From positions 62,001 to 126,000 of the forward strand of contig NZ_RZYA01000017.1 of assembly GCF_004005495.1 (NCBI RefSeq): a stretch of DNA of 64,000 nucleotides. The letters run 5' to 3'. Positions within the stretch are counted from its first letter, which is position 1. The number at the start of each line of letters is the position of its first letter. Below are positions 19,106-28,314 of this stretch, piece by piece. The translations under genes and the position numbers were made by a program. This DNA is from Streptomyces antnestii (GTDB lineage Bacteria; Actinomycetota; Actinomycetes; Streptomycetales; Streptomycetaceae). The notes beneath the pieces are model-generated. The model was not told where the DNA came from and searched no databases. It saw only the letters and a list, made by a program, of their open reading frames with translations.

Positions 19106-20566
19106 GTGACCGGCACACCCCAGGTCCCGCGGACCACGAGCAACGCGGGCATCCCGGTGGAGAGCGACGAGCATTCGCTGACCGTCGGACCCGACGGCCC
19201 GATCCTGCTCCAGGACCACTACCTCATCGAGAAGATGGCCCAGTTCAACCGCGAGCGGGTCCCCGAGCGGGTGGTGCACGCCAAGGGCAGTGGCGCGTAC
19301 GGCGTCTTCGAAGTGACCAACGACGTCAGCCAGTTCACCAAGGCGGACCTCTTCCAGCCGGGGAAGCGGACCGGGATGCTGGCGCGTTTCTCGACGGTGG
19401 CCGGCGAGCAGGGCTCGCCCGACAGCTGGCGCGACCCCCGCGGCTTCGCCCTCAAGTTCTATACGGAACAGGGCAATTACGACATGGTCGGCAACAACAC
19501 GCCGGTCTTCTTCGTGCGTGACCCGACCAAGTTCCAGGACTTCATCCGTTCCCAGAAGCGCACCGCCGACAGCGGCCTGCGCGACCACGACATGCAGTGG
19601 GACTTCTGGACGCTGTCCCCCGAGTCCGCGCACATGGTGACGTGGCTGATGGGCGACCGCGGCATCCCGAAGTCGTACCGCTACATGAACGGGTACTCGT
19701 CCCACACCTATATGTGGGTCAACGCCGGCGGCGAGAAGTTCTGGGTGAAGTACCACTTCAAGACCGACCAGGGCGTCGACTTCCTCACCCAGGACGAGGC
19801 CGACGAGCTCGCGGGCACGGACGGGGACGCGCACCGGCGTGACCTGTTCGAGGCGATCAAGCGCGGCGAGCATCCGAGCTGGACCCTGAAGGTCCAGATC
19901 ATGCCGTTCGAGGACGCCCCCGGCTACCGCTTCAACCCCTTCGACCTGACCAAGGTGTGGCCGCACGGCGACTACCCGCTGATCGAGGTCGGCCGGATGA
20001 GGCTCGACGAGAACCCCGAGGACTACTTCGTCCACATCGAGCAGGCCGCCTTCGAGCCGTCGAACCTGGTGCCCGGCATCGGCCCGTCCCCGGACAAGAT
20101 GCTGCTCGGCCGGCTCTTCTCGTACCCGGACACGCACCGCTACCGGATCGGCCCGAACTACGCGCAGCTCCCGCCGAACCGCCCGCGCGCGCAGGTCAAT
20201 TCGTACGCCAAGGACGGCCCGATGCGGTACACGCCGGCGCACGTGTCCCGGCCCTACGCGCCGAACTCCTACGGCGGACCGGCCGCGGACGTGCGGTCCT
20301 ACGGGGACCCGGCGGGCTGGCGGGCGGCGGGCGAGATGGTCCGCGAGGCGTACGCCCTGCACCGGGACGACGACGACTTCGGGCAGGCGGGCACGCTGGT
20401 CCGCACCGTCCTCGACGACACGCAGCGGGAGCGGCTGGTGGCGAACGTCAGCGGGCATCTGGGCGACGGGGTCACGCGTCCCGTCCTCGACCGCGCGCTC
20501 CAGTACTGGCGCCATGTGGACAAGGCGCTCGGCGACCGGATCGCCGCGGCGGTGGACAGCGAGTAG
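19106..20566 (+). CDS. katA: Monofunctional heme catalase
   Basis: 486 residues, small-subunit clade catalase degrading hydrogen peroxide. The active-site His lies in RVPERVVHAKGSGAYG, and the proximal heme Tyr in RLFSYPDTHRYRIG. N-V-N-type distal Asn is in the YDMVGNNTPVFFVRD segment. GTG 19106 has GGGAGGA just upstream, so the longer open frame from 18995 is ignored. Followed by a very strong terminator. Confidence 0.97.
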   Translation: MTGTPQVPRTTSNAGIPVESDEHSLTVGPDGPILLQDHYLIEKMAQFNRERVPERVVHAKGSGAYGVFEVTNDVSQFTKADLFQPGKRTGMLARFSTVAGEQGSPDSWRDPRGFALKFYTEQGNYDMVGNNTPVFFVRDPTKFQDFIRSQKRTADSGLRDHDMQWDFWTLSPESAHMVTWLMGDRGIPKSYRYMNGYSSHTYMWVNAGGEKFWVKYHFKTDQGVDFLTQDEADELAGTDGDAHRRDLFEAIKRGEHPSWTLKVQIMPFEDAPGYRFNPFDLTKVWPHGDYPLIEVGRMRLDENPEDYFVHIEQAAFEPSNLVPGIGPSPDKMLLGRLFSYPDTHRYRIGPNYAQLPPNRPRAQVNSYAKDGPMRYTPAHVSRPYAPNSYGGPAADVRSYGDPAGWRAAGEMVREAYALHRDDDDFGQAGTLVRTVLDDTQRERLVANVSGHLGDGVTRPVLDRALQYWRHVDKALGDRIAAAVDSE

Positions 20567-20575
20567 GTCCCCTGC

Positions 20576-20623
20576 GTACGCGAGAGGGCCCGGAACCGTG
20601 TGGTTCCGGGCCCTCTCGCGTAC
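20576..20623. terminator. Terminator between catalase and PBP
   Basis: A perfect 22-bp stem (20576-20597 with 20602-20623) and a GTGT loop between convergent genes. Confidence 0.93.
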
Positions 20624-20630
20624 GTCACTG

Positions 20631-22907
20631 TCAGCCGCCGCCGTGCGGCTTCTTGCTGCTCGAACCGTTCGGGTTCTGCGGGATGCCGAAGGTCGGCGAG
20701 GACGTGTCCGTCGGGGGCGTGACGCCGCCCGATGGGGAGTCGGTCGGCGGGGTGGACTCCGGGGTCGAGGACGGCGTGCTGGGCGTCGTCGGCGGGGTCG
20801 ACTCCGGGGTGGTCGGGGTGTCCGACGCCGGGGTGGTCGGCTGGTCGGTCGGCGTGTCCTGCGGCGTGGACGGCACCTCGACGGCCGCGCCCATGTCCGT
20901 GTTGAGGTCGAACTGGGCCGTGGGGTCGGTCGAGTTGAAGGTGTACTGCGCCCAGATGCGGGCCGGGAAGCTGCCGCCGTCCACGCGCGGCAGACCGCCG
21001 GCGCCCTTCATGGACACGTGCGCGCCCGCCTCGGACGTCTTCAGCGCGCCCTCGCCGAACAGGCCCACGGAGGTGACCAGATCGGGCGTGTAGCCGGTGA
21101 ACCAGGCCGACTTGTTTCCGTCGGACGTACCCGTCTTGCCCGCGACCTTCTGGCCGGCGCGGGCCGGGTTGTCGCGGACCGAGGCCTTCGCCGTACCGTC
21201 GTCGACCACGCCGGTCAGGACCGAGGTGACCGAGTCGGCGGCGGCGCGGCTGATCACCTGGTTGCCGATCGACTTCGGCAGCGGGATGTCCTGGCCCTGC
21301 TTGGCCACGGACTTCACGATCTGCGGGGTGACCTGCTTGCCGTGGTTGTCGAGCGTCGCGTAGACACCGGCCATCTCCATCGGGCTGGCGCCCATGGTGC
21401 CCAGGGTCTGCGCCGGGTACGGCTTGAGGTCGGCGGCGTCCATGCCGAGCTTCTTCGCCGTGGCCATGACCTGGTCCATGCCGACGTCGACGCCCATCTG
21501 CGCGAAGACGGAGTTGATGGACTTGTTCATGGCGGTCTGGACGGTGACCGGGCCGTAGCTGTGGTCGTCCTCGTTCGGCGGGGCGAAGCCGACCTTCTGC
21601 CCGTTGGCGAGGACCGGCCGCCTGTTGGTGCCGTCGTAGATCGTGTTCGCCCGGATCGACTGGCCGTTCTGCGTGGTGGCGCTGTTCTCCAGGGCGGCCG
21701 CGAGGATCAGCGGCTTGAAGGTGGAGGCCGGCTGGTAGTCGGTGCGGGTCGCGTTGTTCACGTAGTGCTCGCTGAGGCCCGGGCCGCCGTACAGCGCGAG
21801 GACCTTGCCGGTCTTCGGGTCGACCGAGGCGGCACCGGCCTGCACCCGGGAGTCGGCCTTGCTGCTCTTCGGGTGCAGGTTGTCGGTCAGCTGCTGCTTG
21901 ACCGCCTTCTCCAGCTGCTTCTGCTTCTTGCGGTCGATGTTGAGGGTGACCGTGTAGCCGCCCGCGTCGAACTGCGCCTCGGTGAGGTTCAGTTCCTTCA
22001 TCACCTCGGCCTTGGCGGCGGTGTAGAGGTAGCCCTCCTGGCCGGTGAGCCCGGCGGCGGCCTTCGGTGCCTTCGGCGTCGGGAACTTCATGCCCTGGCG
22101 CTCGCTCGCGCTGAGCCAGTGCATGTCGACCATGTTGTCCAGGACGTAGTTCCAGCGGGCCTTGGCGAGCCGCTTGCCGGTGTCCGTGGCGATGCCCCAG
22201 TCGTACTGGTTCGGGGCCTGGAGGAGCGCCGCGAGATACGCGCCCTGCTCCACGGTCAGCTTCTTGGCGTCGATGCCGTAGTAGGCCTGCGAGGCGGCCT
22301 GGATGCCCCACGAACTGCGGCCGTAGAAGCTGGTGTTGATATAGCCCGCGAGGATGTCGTCCTTGGACTTCTTGCGGTCCACCTTCAGCGAGATGACCAG
22401 TTCCTTCAGCTTGCGCGTGACGGTCTGGTCCTGCGTGAGGTAGTAGTTCTTCACGTACTGCTGGGTGATCGTCGAACCACCCTGCTTGCCCTTGCCGGTG
22501 ACCGTGTTGATCACGCCGCGGGCGGTGCCCTTCAGGTCGATGCCCTGGTCCTTGTAGAACGTCTTGTTCTCGGCGGCGACGAAGGTCTCCTGGACCGGCT
22601 TGGGCACCTCGGAGAGATCGACGATCTCACGGTTGACCTGGCCGATACGGGCCATGGTGTCGCCGTTGCTGTACTTGTAGACGTTGCTCTGCCGCGTCGC
22701 GTCCGGGTTGCCCTCGGGGATGTCGATCACCAGGTACAGCACGACGAACGCGCCCATGCAGAGGAGTATCAGCCCGAAGAGCGTGCCGACGATCTTCTTC
22801 CAGGTGAAGAGGCGGCGTATGCCCGTCCGCCGGGTGGCCGAGCCCCCGCGCGCCGCCCGGCTCGCGCCACCGCGCTGCCGTGCTCGTCTCGCTTCCGCTC
22901 GGCCCAT
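20631..22907 (-). CDS. Class A penicillin-binding protein (transglycosylase/transpeptidase)
   Basis: About 758 residues. A basic cytoplasmic N terminus leads into one membrane anchor (IVGTLFGLILLCMGAFVVLY). The GT51 glycosyltransferase domain shows FVAAENKTFYKDQGID and KQGGSTITQQYVKN. The transpeptidase has the three motifs S-T-F-K (YQPASTFKPL), S-I-N (NKSINSVF) and K-T-G (VAGKTGTSDG). The C terminus is a Thr/Pro/Ser-rich extracellular tail. Polymerises and cross-links peptidoglycan. ATG 22907 favoured; an in-frame ATG at 22961 is possible. Confidence 0.95.
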   Translation of the reverse strand: MGRAEARRARQRGGASRAARGGSATRRTGIRRLFTWKKIVGTLFGLILLCMGAFVVLYLVIDIPEGNPDATRQSNVYKYSNGDTMARIGQVNREIVDLSEVPKPVQETFVAAENKTFYKDQGIDLKGTARGVINTVTGKGKQGGSTITQQYVKNYYLTQDQTVTRKLKELVISLKVDRKKSKDDILAGYINTSFYGRSSWGIQAASQAYYGIDAKKLTVEQGAYLAALLQAPNQYDWGIATDTGKRLAKARWNYVLDNMVDMHWLSASERQGMKFPTPKAPKAAAGLTGQEGYLYTAAKAEVMKELNLTEAQFDAGGYTVTLNIDRKKQKQLEKAVKQQLTDNLHPKSSKADSRVQAGAASVDPKTGKVLALYGGPGLSEHYVNNATRTDYQPASTFKPLILAAALENSATTQNGQSIRANTIYDGTNRRPVLANGQKVGFAPPNEDDHSYGPVTVQTAMNKSINSVFAQMGVDVGMDQVMATAKKLGMDAADLKPYPAQTLGTMGASPMEMAGVYATLDNHGKQVTPQIVKSVAKQGQDIPLPKSIGNQVISRAAADSVTSVLTGVVDDGTAKASVRDNPARAGQKVAGKTGTSDGNKSAWFTGYTPDLVTSVGLFGEGALKTSEAGAHVSMKGAGGLPRVDGGSFPARIWAQYTFNSTDPTAQFDLNTDMGAAVEVPSTPQDTPTDQPTTPASDTPTTPESTPPTTPSTPSSTPESTPPTDSPSGGVTPPTDTSSPTFGIPQNPNGSSSKKPHGGG

Positions 22908-23204
22908 GGTTCCCGTTACTCCGCTTCTCGTGGCTGACGCGTCCGTGCGCCCAGTGCGCACTTCTCGCTCATCAGTGCTTAATCAGCTCATGAAGCTAAC
23001 ACCGCACCTAAGGGCAAAAGAATGTCGATCCGGGCATTTCCGGACGTGACAATCAGCACCTACCCCATGGGAACCGACGATCTGGGGGCTCGGATGGTTG
23101 CGTGATTTCCGGTCATGCGCACGAGATCGCACCAGACGCACACGGTCCGCACACGCCTCTCCTCCGGCGGCCCACCCCTCATCCCGCCCAGGACGTGCCC
23201 CGCG
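22908..23204. promoter_or_regulatory. Gap between oxyR and PBP gene
   Basis: 297 bp with no gene. It must hold the PBP promoter on the minus strand. I see no hairpin after oxyR and no convincing -35/-10 pair. Confidence 0.3.
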
Positions 23205-24146
23205 TCACAGCACCCGTACCGGCAGCGAGTGGACCGCCTCGCGCAGGGCGCCGGCCAGCTCCTCGTACTCCGCGCCGCGCGCCGCCCCCGTCCGCATGGC
23301 GAGGGCGATGCGGCGGGTCGGCGCCGGGTCCTCGAAGAACCCGGTGAGCAGCTGGCTGCTGCGGCTGGTCTCCACGGCGAGCGCGGTGCGCGGCAGCAGC
23401 GTCACACCGAGGCCGCCCGCGACGAGCTGGACCAGCGTGGACAGGCCGGCGGCCGTCGTGGTCACCGGGGCGTCCGCGCGGCCGGCCTCGCGGCAGATGT
23501 CGAGCGCCTGGTCGCGCAGGCAGTGGCCCTCGTCGAGGAGCAGGAGCCGCAGCTCGCGCAGCGCCTCGCGCGGGATGCCCTCGCGGCCCCCGAGCCAGTG
23601 GTCGAGCGGTGTGACGAGCACGAAGTCCTCGTCGAACAGGGGGAGTTCGGTGACCCCGGGCACGCCGAGCGGCACGGCGAGCAGGAGCAGGTCGAGCCGC
23701 CCCGCCGCGAGCCCGTCGAGCAGGGACGAGGTCTGCTCCTCATGGACCTGGAGGTCCAGGTCCGGGTACTTCTCGTGGACGAGCCGCAGCACGGCCGGCA
23801 GCAGATAGGGCGCGACGGTCGGGATGACGCCGAGCCGGAGCGTTCCCGTGAACGGCGCCCGCACCGCCTCCGCCTCCTCGAGGAGCGCGCCCACCTCGTC
23901 GAGCACGGCCTTGGCGCGCACCGCGAGCCGCTCACCGGCGGGCGAGAGCAGCACCTTGCGTGTGGTGCGCTCCAGGAGGGTCACGCCGAGCGCCTCCTCC
24001 AGGGCGGACACGGCGCCGGAGAGCGCGGGCTGGCTCATGCCGATCGCGGCGGCCGCGTCCCGGAAGTGCAGATGCTCGGCGACGGCCGCGAAGGCCCGCA
24101 ACTGGGCGAGGCTCGGCTGCCGCCGCTTGCTGCTGGCCATGGTCAC
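23205..24146 (-). CDS. oxyR: LysR-type peroxide sensor OxyR
   Basis: 313 residues. N-terminal winged helix (LAQLRAFAAVAEHLHFRDAA, SQPALSGAVSALEEALG) and a periplasmic-binding-like effector domain. Two cysteines at 209 and 218 in EGHCLRDQALDIC have the spacing of the redox pair Cys199/Cys208 of E. coli OxyR. Divergent from ahpC-ahpD, its usual target. An Arg/Ser-rich N terminus precedes the helix-turn-helix. Confidence 0.95.
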   Translation of the reverse strand: MTMASSKRRQPSLAQLRAFAAVAEHLHFRDAAAAIGMSQPALSGAVSALEEALGVTLLERTTRKVLLSPAGERLAVRAKAVLDEVGALLEEAEAVRAPFTGTLRLGVIPTVAPYLLPAVLRLVHEKYPDLDLQVHEEQTSSLLDGLAAGRLDLLLLAVPLGVPGVTELPLFDEDFVLVTPLDHWLGGREGIPREALRELRLLLLDEGHCLRDQALDICREAGRADAPVTTTAAGLSTLVQLVAGGLGVTLLPRTALAVETSRSSQLLTGFFEDPAPTRRIALAMRTGAARGAEYEELAGALREAVHSLPVRVL

Positions 24147-24162
24147 TCCCCTTATTACCTAC

Positions 24163-24176
24163 GGCTACTGATAGCC
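24163..24176. promoter_or_regulatory. Candidate OxyR site in oxyR-ahpC intergenic region
   Basis: GGCTA-N4-TAGCC, an inverted repeat 17 bp upstream of the oxyR start and 128 bp from ahpC. Position and the T-rich flanks suit a LysR-type operator shared by both divergent promoters; binding is inferred. Confidence 0.5.
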
Positions 24177-24303
24177 AGGTCCGATCAACAGCACCAAGTC
24201 TAGCTATTTCCATAATCAATGCACCCTGTGCCACCATCGTGATCAGTCCAACCCCCGTGGAAAGCCCTCAAAAGGGGCTCGTCCAATGTGCTAGGAGTAG
24301 TGC

Positions 24304-24858
24304 GTGCTCACTGTCGGTGACAAGTTCCCCCAGTTCGATCTGACCGCCTGTGTCTCCCTGGAGAAGGGCAAGGAGTTCGAGCAGATCAACCACAAGACCT
24401 ACGAGGGCAAGTGGAAGATCGTCTTCGCGTGGCCCAAGGACTTCACCTTCGTGTGCCCCACCGAGATCGCGGCCTTCGGCAAGCTGAACGACGAGTTCGC
24501 CGACCGTGACGCCCAGATCCTCGGCTTCTCCGGCGACTCCGAGTTCGTGCACCACGCCTGGCGCAAGGACCACCCGGACCTGACCGACCTGCCCTTCCCG
24601 ATGCTCGCCGACTCGAAGCACGAGCTCATGCGCGACCTGGGCATCGAGGGCGAGGACGGCTTCGCGCAGCGCGCCGTCTTCATCGTCGACCAGAACAACG
24701 AGATCCAGTTCACGATGGTGACCGCGGGCTCCGTCGGCCGTAACCCGAAGGAGGTCCTCCGGGTCCTGGACGCGCTCCAGACGGACGAGCTCTGCCCCTG
24801 CAACTGGACCAAGGGCGAGAACACCCTGGACCCGGTCGCGCTCCTCTCCGGCGAGTGA
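24304..24858 (+). CDS. ahpC: Alkyl hydroperoxide reductase AhpC (2-Cys peroxiredoxin)
   Basis: 184 residues. The peroxidatic Cys51 is in FTFVCPTEIAAFG; resolving cysteines are at 164/166 in ELCPCNW. Detoxifies peroxides and is recycled through AhpD. GTG 24304 has CTAGGAG upstream. Stop lies 15 bp before ahpD. Confidence 0.97.
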   Translation: MLTVGDKFPQFDLTACVSLEKGKEFEQINHKTYEGKWKIVFAWPKDFTFVCPTEIAAFGKLNDEFADRDAQILGFSGDSEFVHHAWRKDHPDLTDLPFPMLADSKHELMRDLGIEGEDGFAQRAVFIVDQNNEIQFTMVTAGSVGRNPKEVLRVLDALQTDELCPCNWTKGENTLDPVALLSGE

Positions 24859-24873
24859 ACGGACTGAACTGAC

Positions 24874-25407
24874 ATGGCTCTCGACGAACTCAAGTCCGCC
24901 ATCCCGGACTACGCCAAGGACCTGCGCCTGAACCTCGGCTCGGTCATCGGCAACTCCGAGCTGCCGCAGCAGCAGCTGTGGGGCACGGTGCTCGCCTGCG
25001 CCATCGCGTCCCGCTCCCCGCGCGTGCTGCGCGAGCTGGAGCCGGAGGCCAAGGCGAACCTGTCCGCGGAGGCGTACACCGCCGCGAAGTCCGCCGCCGC
25101 GGTCATGGCGATGAACAACGTCTTCTACCGCACGCGCCACCTGCTCTCCGACCCGGAGTACGGGACGATGCGCGCCGGCCTGCGGATGAACGTCATCGGC
25201 AACCCGGGCGTCGAGAAGGTCGACTTCGAGCTGTGGTCCCTCGCGGTCTCCGCGATCAACGGCTGCGGTCAGTGCCTCGACTCGCACGAGCAGGTGCTGC
25301 GCAAGGCGGGCGTCGACCGCGAGACGATCCAGGAGGCGTTCAAGATCGCCGCGGTCGTCCAGGCGGTGGGCGTCACGCTGGACTCTGAGGCTGTGCTCTC
25401 CGAGTAG
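24874..25407 (+). CDS. ahpD: Alkyl hydroperoxidase AhpD
   Basis: 177 residues. CxxC at Cys131-Cys134 followed by His138 (CGQCLDSHE) is the AhpD active site that passes electrons to AhpC. Preceding Glu/His residues in VDFELWSLAVSAING are also family-typical. Operon with ahpC. Confidence 0.97.
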   Translation: MALDELKSAIPDYAKDLRLNLGSVIGNSELPQQQLWGTVLACAIASRSPRVLRELEPEAKANLSAEAYTAAKSAAAVMAMNNVFYRTRHLLSDPEYGTMRAGLRMNVIGNPGVEKVDFELWSLAVSAINGCGQCLDSHEQVLRKAGVDRETIQEAFKIAAVVQAVGVTLDSEAVLSE

Positions 25408-25479
25408 GGCGGTCTATATGTGTGGGCCCCGTTCGGCTGCGTGCCGGGCGGGGCCTTCATGTTCTCTCCCCCAGCCCGC

Positions 25480-25572
25480 CCCTTCCCGAATGTCCTCAAA
25501 CGCCGGACGGGCTGGATATTCCAGCCTGTGGGGGTCCCCCCGGACGGAGTCTGGGGGAGTTTGAGGACATTG
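25480..25572. repeat. Dispersed Streptomyces palindromic repeat
   Basis: Outer arms ATGTCCTCAAA (25490-25500) and TTTGAGGACAT (25560-25570) are perfectly complementary. Inside are CGCCGGACGGGCTGG, a GGCTGGA-TAT-TCCAGCC hairpin (25510-25526) and GGGGTCCCCCCGGACGGAG. I recognise these blocks as recurring in intergenic DNA of many Streptomyces. It lies between convergent ahpD and the AI-2E-type permease and may also stop transcription. Confidence 0.8.
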
Positions 25573-25582
25573 GTGAGCCGCG

Positions 25583-27019
25583 CTACGAACCCTCCCGCAC
25601 CGGCGGGTCCACCGGGGCCACCCCCAGCGCCGTCGCCCCATGAGGCCGCGCAGCGTGCCGCATCGCGGACTCGTGCGAGTACGAGCGCAGATAGCCCACG
25701 ACCGTGTTCGTCACCGCGACGAGCGGCACCGCCACCACCGCCCCACCGATCCCGGCCACCATCCCGCCGGCCGCCACGGACAGCACGACCGCCAGCGGAT
25801 GCACCCGCACCGCCCGGCCCAGGATGAACGGCTGGAGGATGTGGCCCTCGATCTGCTGCACCGCGAGGACCACCGCGAGCGTCATCACCGCGGTGAACAC
25901 GCCCTGCGTCACGAGCGCCACCACCACCGCGAGCGCGCCGGAGATGACCGCGCCCACCAGCGGGATGAACGCGAACAGGAAGATGAAGACGGCGAGCGGC
26001 ACCGCCATGGGGACACCCAGGAAGAAGATGCCGAGGCCGATGAAGATCGCGTCGATCAGGGCGACCACGACCGTGCCGCGGACGTAGGCCGTCAGCGTGC
26101 GCCAGGCCCGCGGCCCCGCGCCCGCGATACCCGGACGTGCCTGCGCCGGGACGAGTTTGAGGGTCCACTCCCAGATGCGCCGGCCGTCGTAGAGCAGGAA
26201 CAGCGTCGAGAACACCGTGAGCAGGATGCCGGTGAGCGCCTCGACGATGACGGTGACGCCTTCGAGGCCCGCGGACGTGATCTGGTCGGTGTTGGCGCCG
26301 ACCGCGTCCCTCAGGCTCTTGGCGATGTCGTTGATCTGGCTCTCGGTCACATGGAACGGGCTGTTGAGCAGCCACCTGCGCAGCTCGTCGATGCCGTCCT
26401 GGATCTGGCTGGAGAGGTTGTCGATGTTCTCCTGGACCTGCCAGACCACGAACCAGCCGACGAGCCCCATGACGACGAAGCCGAGGACCGCGGTGAGCGC
26501 GGTCGCGAGGCCGCGCGGCACCCCGTGCTTGCGGAGGCGGGCCACGGTCGGCTGGAGGATCGCGGTGATGAGCATCGCGGCGACGAAGGCGAAGACGACG
26601 AGCTGTACGGCGCCGATGACCTTCATCAGGACCCACAGGGTGCCCGCGAGGACGAGGAGGCGCCAGCCGGCCTCGGCCGCGACCCGCATGCCCCACGGCA
26701 CGGCCGCGACGGGGTCGGGTCTGGCGGCTATGGCGGGGGCGTACGCGGGCGGCGCGGGAACGTGTTCGCCGCCGCCGCTCTCCGGCCGGGTGTCGGGCAC
26801 AGGGGACTCGGCGGCAGGCGCGGTCCCGTCGACCCGGTACTCCCCGGTGGTCCGGTACTGCTCGGTCCGGTACTGCTCGGTGTGGACCGGAACGGCCGCC
26901 GGGACGGGGTCGTCCCCGTGCTCGTCACGCTCGGCCTGGGCGCGGCGTTCGTCCAACCGCTCCCCCATCCGGCTGAGCCCGCTGCCGATCCGGTCGAGCC
27001 AACCTGGAACTCGCGACAT
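25583..27019 (-). CDS. AI-2E family (TqsA/YdiK-like) transporter
   Basis: 478 residues. The first ~120 residues are a charged, disordered region with an EQYRTEQYRT repeat. Then come about eight membrane segments typical of the AI-2E/PerM family (LVVFAFVAAMLITAILQPTVARLRKHG, FIFLFAFIPLVGAVISGALA, HILQPFILGRAVRVHPLAVVLSV split over the domain). Substrate is unknown; despite the name, few members move autoinducer-2. ATG 27019 is used rather than an upstream start at 27052. Confidence 0.85.
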   Translation of the reverse strand: MSRVPGWLDRIGSGLSRMGERLDERRAQAERDEHGDDPVPAAVPVHTEQYRTEQYRTTGEYRVDGTAPAAESPVPDTRPESGGGEHVPAPPAYAPAIAARPDPVAAVPWGMRVAAEAGWRLLVLAGTLWVLMKVIGAVQLVVFAFVAAMLITAILQPTVARLRKHGVPRGLATALTAVLGFVVMGLVGWFVVWQVQENIDNLSSQIQDGIDELRRWLLNSPFHVTESQINDIAKSLRDAVGANTDQITSAGLEGVTVIVEALTGILLTVFSTLFLLYDGRRIWEWTLKLVPAQARPGIAGAGPRAWRTLTAYVRGTVVVALIDAIFIGLGIFFLGVPMAVPLAVFIFLFAFIPLVGAVISGALAVVVALVTQGVFTAVMTLAVVLAVQQIEGHILQPFILGRAVRVHPLAVVLSVAAGGMVAGIGGAVVAVPLVAVTNTVVGYLRSYSHESAMRHAARPHGATALGVAPVDPPVREGS

Positions 27020-27094
27020 GATCCGTCCTTTTCCCCCGAGCGCTCTCACCACTCCCCCCGGAGTCGTCGGATCCGACGGTACCCCGAACCACAG

Positions 27095-27131
27095 CCGGAG
27101 CCCCTCACCGTAGGACGGTGAGGGGCTCCGG
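27095..27131. terminator. Terminator after SLT-like gene
   Basis: A perfect 17-bp stem (27095-27111 with 27115-27131) and AGG loop. A second hairpin, GACGGGCC-GAC-GGCCCGTC, precedes it at 27138-27156. Together they separate the lysozyme-like gene from the downstream permease gene. Confidence 0.88.
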
Positions 27132-27174
27132 AAGGTTGACGGGCCGACGGCCCGTCATGCGCTCGGTACCGGTA

Positions 27175-27888
27175 CTAGTACCAGTGGTTGGCCTGCCAGA
27201 AGGTCCAGGCCTCGCACGGGCTGCCGTAGCGGCTGTCCATGTAGTTGAGGCCCCACTTGATCTGGGTGGCCGGGTTGGTCTGCCAGTCGGCACCCGCGGA
27301 GGAGTACTTCGAGGCGGGCAGCGCCTGGAAGAGGCCGAAGGCACCGGACGAGGCGTTGGTCGCCTGGTAGTTCCAGCTGGACTCGTGGTCCACGATGTTG
27401 CTGAAGCACTGGAACTGCCCCGCGGGGACCATCTGACGCGCCATCGCCTGTATCTGCGATGCCGAGTAAGACGCCTGCGTGGCGAAGCTGGACGCGTCGC
27501 GGGTGGCGGAGCGGCTGGCGACCTTCTTGGCCTCAGCGCGTGCCTTCGCCTCCTTCTCCGCCTTCGCCTTGGCGTCGGCGGCGGCCTGCTGCTTGGCGAC
27601 GGCGTCCTCGGCGGCCTGCTTACGCGCCGCTTCCTCCGCCGACTTCTGGGCAGCGTTGTCCGCAGCGATGGCCTGCGTCTCCGCCTGCTGTGTCAGCGAG
27701 GCGGTCTGCACCTGGGCCTGCTGACCCGTGGGTATGTCGGCGAGGAGGGTCGCGTCGCTCGCCGTGGCCTCAGCCTCGTTGTTCGAGGGCTGAGCGGTGC
27801 TGCCCGAGGCAACACCCACGACGGCGCCGACGGTGGTGACCGCGGTGGCTGAAGCCACGGCGAATCCCCGGACCGAAATCCGGCTCAC
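27175..27888 (-). CDS. Secreted transglycosylase / resuscitation-factor-like lysozyme
   Basis: About 237 residues. A signal peptide (GFAVASATAVTTVGAVVGVASG) is followed by a Gln/Ala/Lys-rich coiled coil (~60-120) and a C-terminal lysozyme-like SLT domain. The catalytic Glu is in NIVDHESSWNYQATN, then SGAFGLFQALPASKY and IKWGLNYMDSRYGSPCEAW. Cleaves peptidoglycan. GTG 27888 with AAGGAAACC upstream is preferred over ATG 27906. Confidence 0.9.
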   Translation of the reverse strand: MSRISVRGFAVASATAVTTVGAVVGVASGSTAQPSNNEAEATASDATLLADIPTGQQAQVQTASLTQQAETQAIAADNAAQKSAEEAARKQAAEDAVAKQQAAADAKAKAEKEAKARAEAKKVASRSATRDASSFATQASYSASQIQAMARQMVPAGQFQCFSNIVDHESSWNYQATNASSGAFGLFQALPASKYSSAGADWQTNPATQIKWGLNYMDSRYGSPCEAWTFWQANHWY

Positions 27889-28314
27889 ACGGTTTCCTTC
27901 CAGCATCGCCCGCTGTAGGTGACCCTCGCGGACGCAATCGTGCCCCTGGCGCTGGCCTCCCAACTACGGGGTCACGGGAGACACGGGCCCGGTGGGCAAC
28001 TCCCCTGAGGGGAGTGCCGCGTGGTGCTCGGGCGGCATACGACGACCTCTATGAAGTTCAGATGATGCTGTGGTGTCGTACCGCTGGGGGTACACATGTG
28101 TCGTATGCGGGGCCTGACAGGACTGAGACTCTGCCGGACACGGTTGCCTCAAGGCAATTCTCATCGAAGTGGGAAAGCTCACACATCGTTTGTCCCAGGC
28201 GTTTCGCGGAAACAAGCACGCGGCAAGACGCCGCCCGGCTAAGCTCCTGCGCTTCGCCGGGCGGCGCCAACTACCGCGTAACCCCTACAAGATGGGGCGC
28301 TTCGCTCACTGCTC
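27889..28314 (-). promoter_or_regulatory. 426-nt leader/promoter region upstream of SLT-like gene
   Basis: No gene. It contains GTGTCGTA direct repeats (28073-28080, 28098-28105). I looked for the c-di-AMP (ydaO) riboswitch typical of such cell-wall hydrolase genes and did not find its conserved blocks. Confidence 0.4.
28229..28266. terminator. Hairpin downstream of phoH
   Basis: An 11-bp perfect stem (28229-28239 with 28256-28266) with a 16-nt loop, about 50 nt past the phoH stop. No T-run. Confidence 0.55.

Noticed and set aside
27889..28314. ydaO (c-di-AMP) riboswitch before the SLT-like gene
   Set aside because: Neither the GGGGTGAAT nor the CCGTCAGCTAACC block was found on the minus strand.
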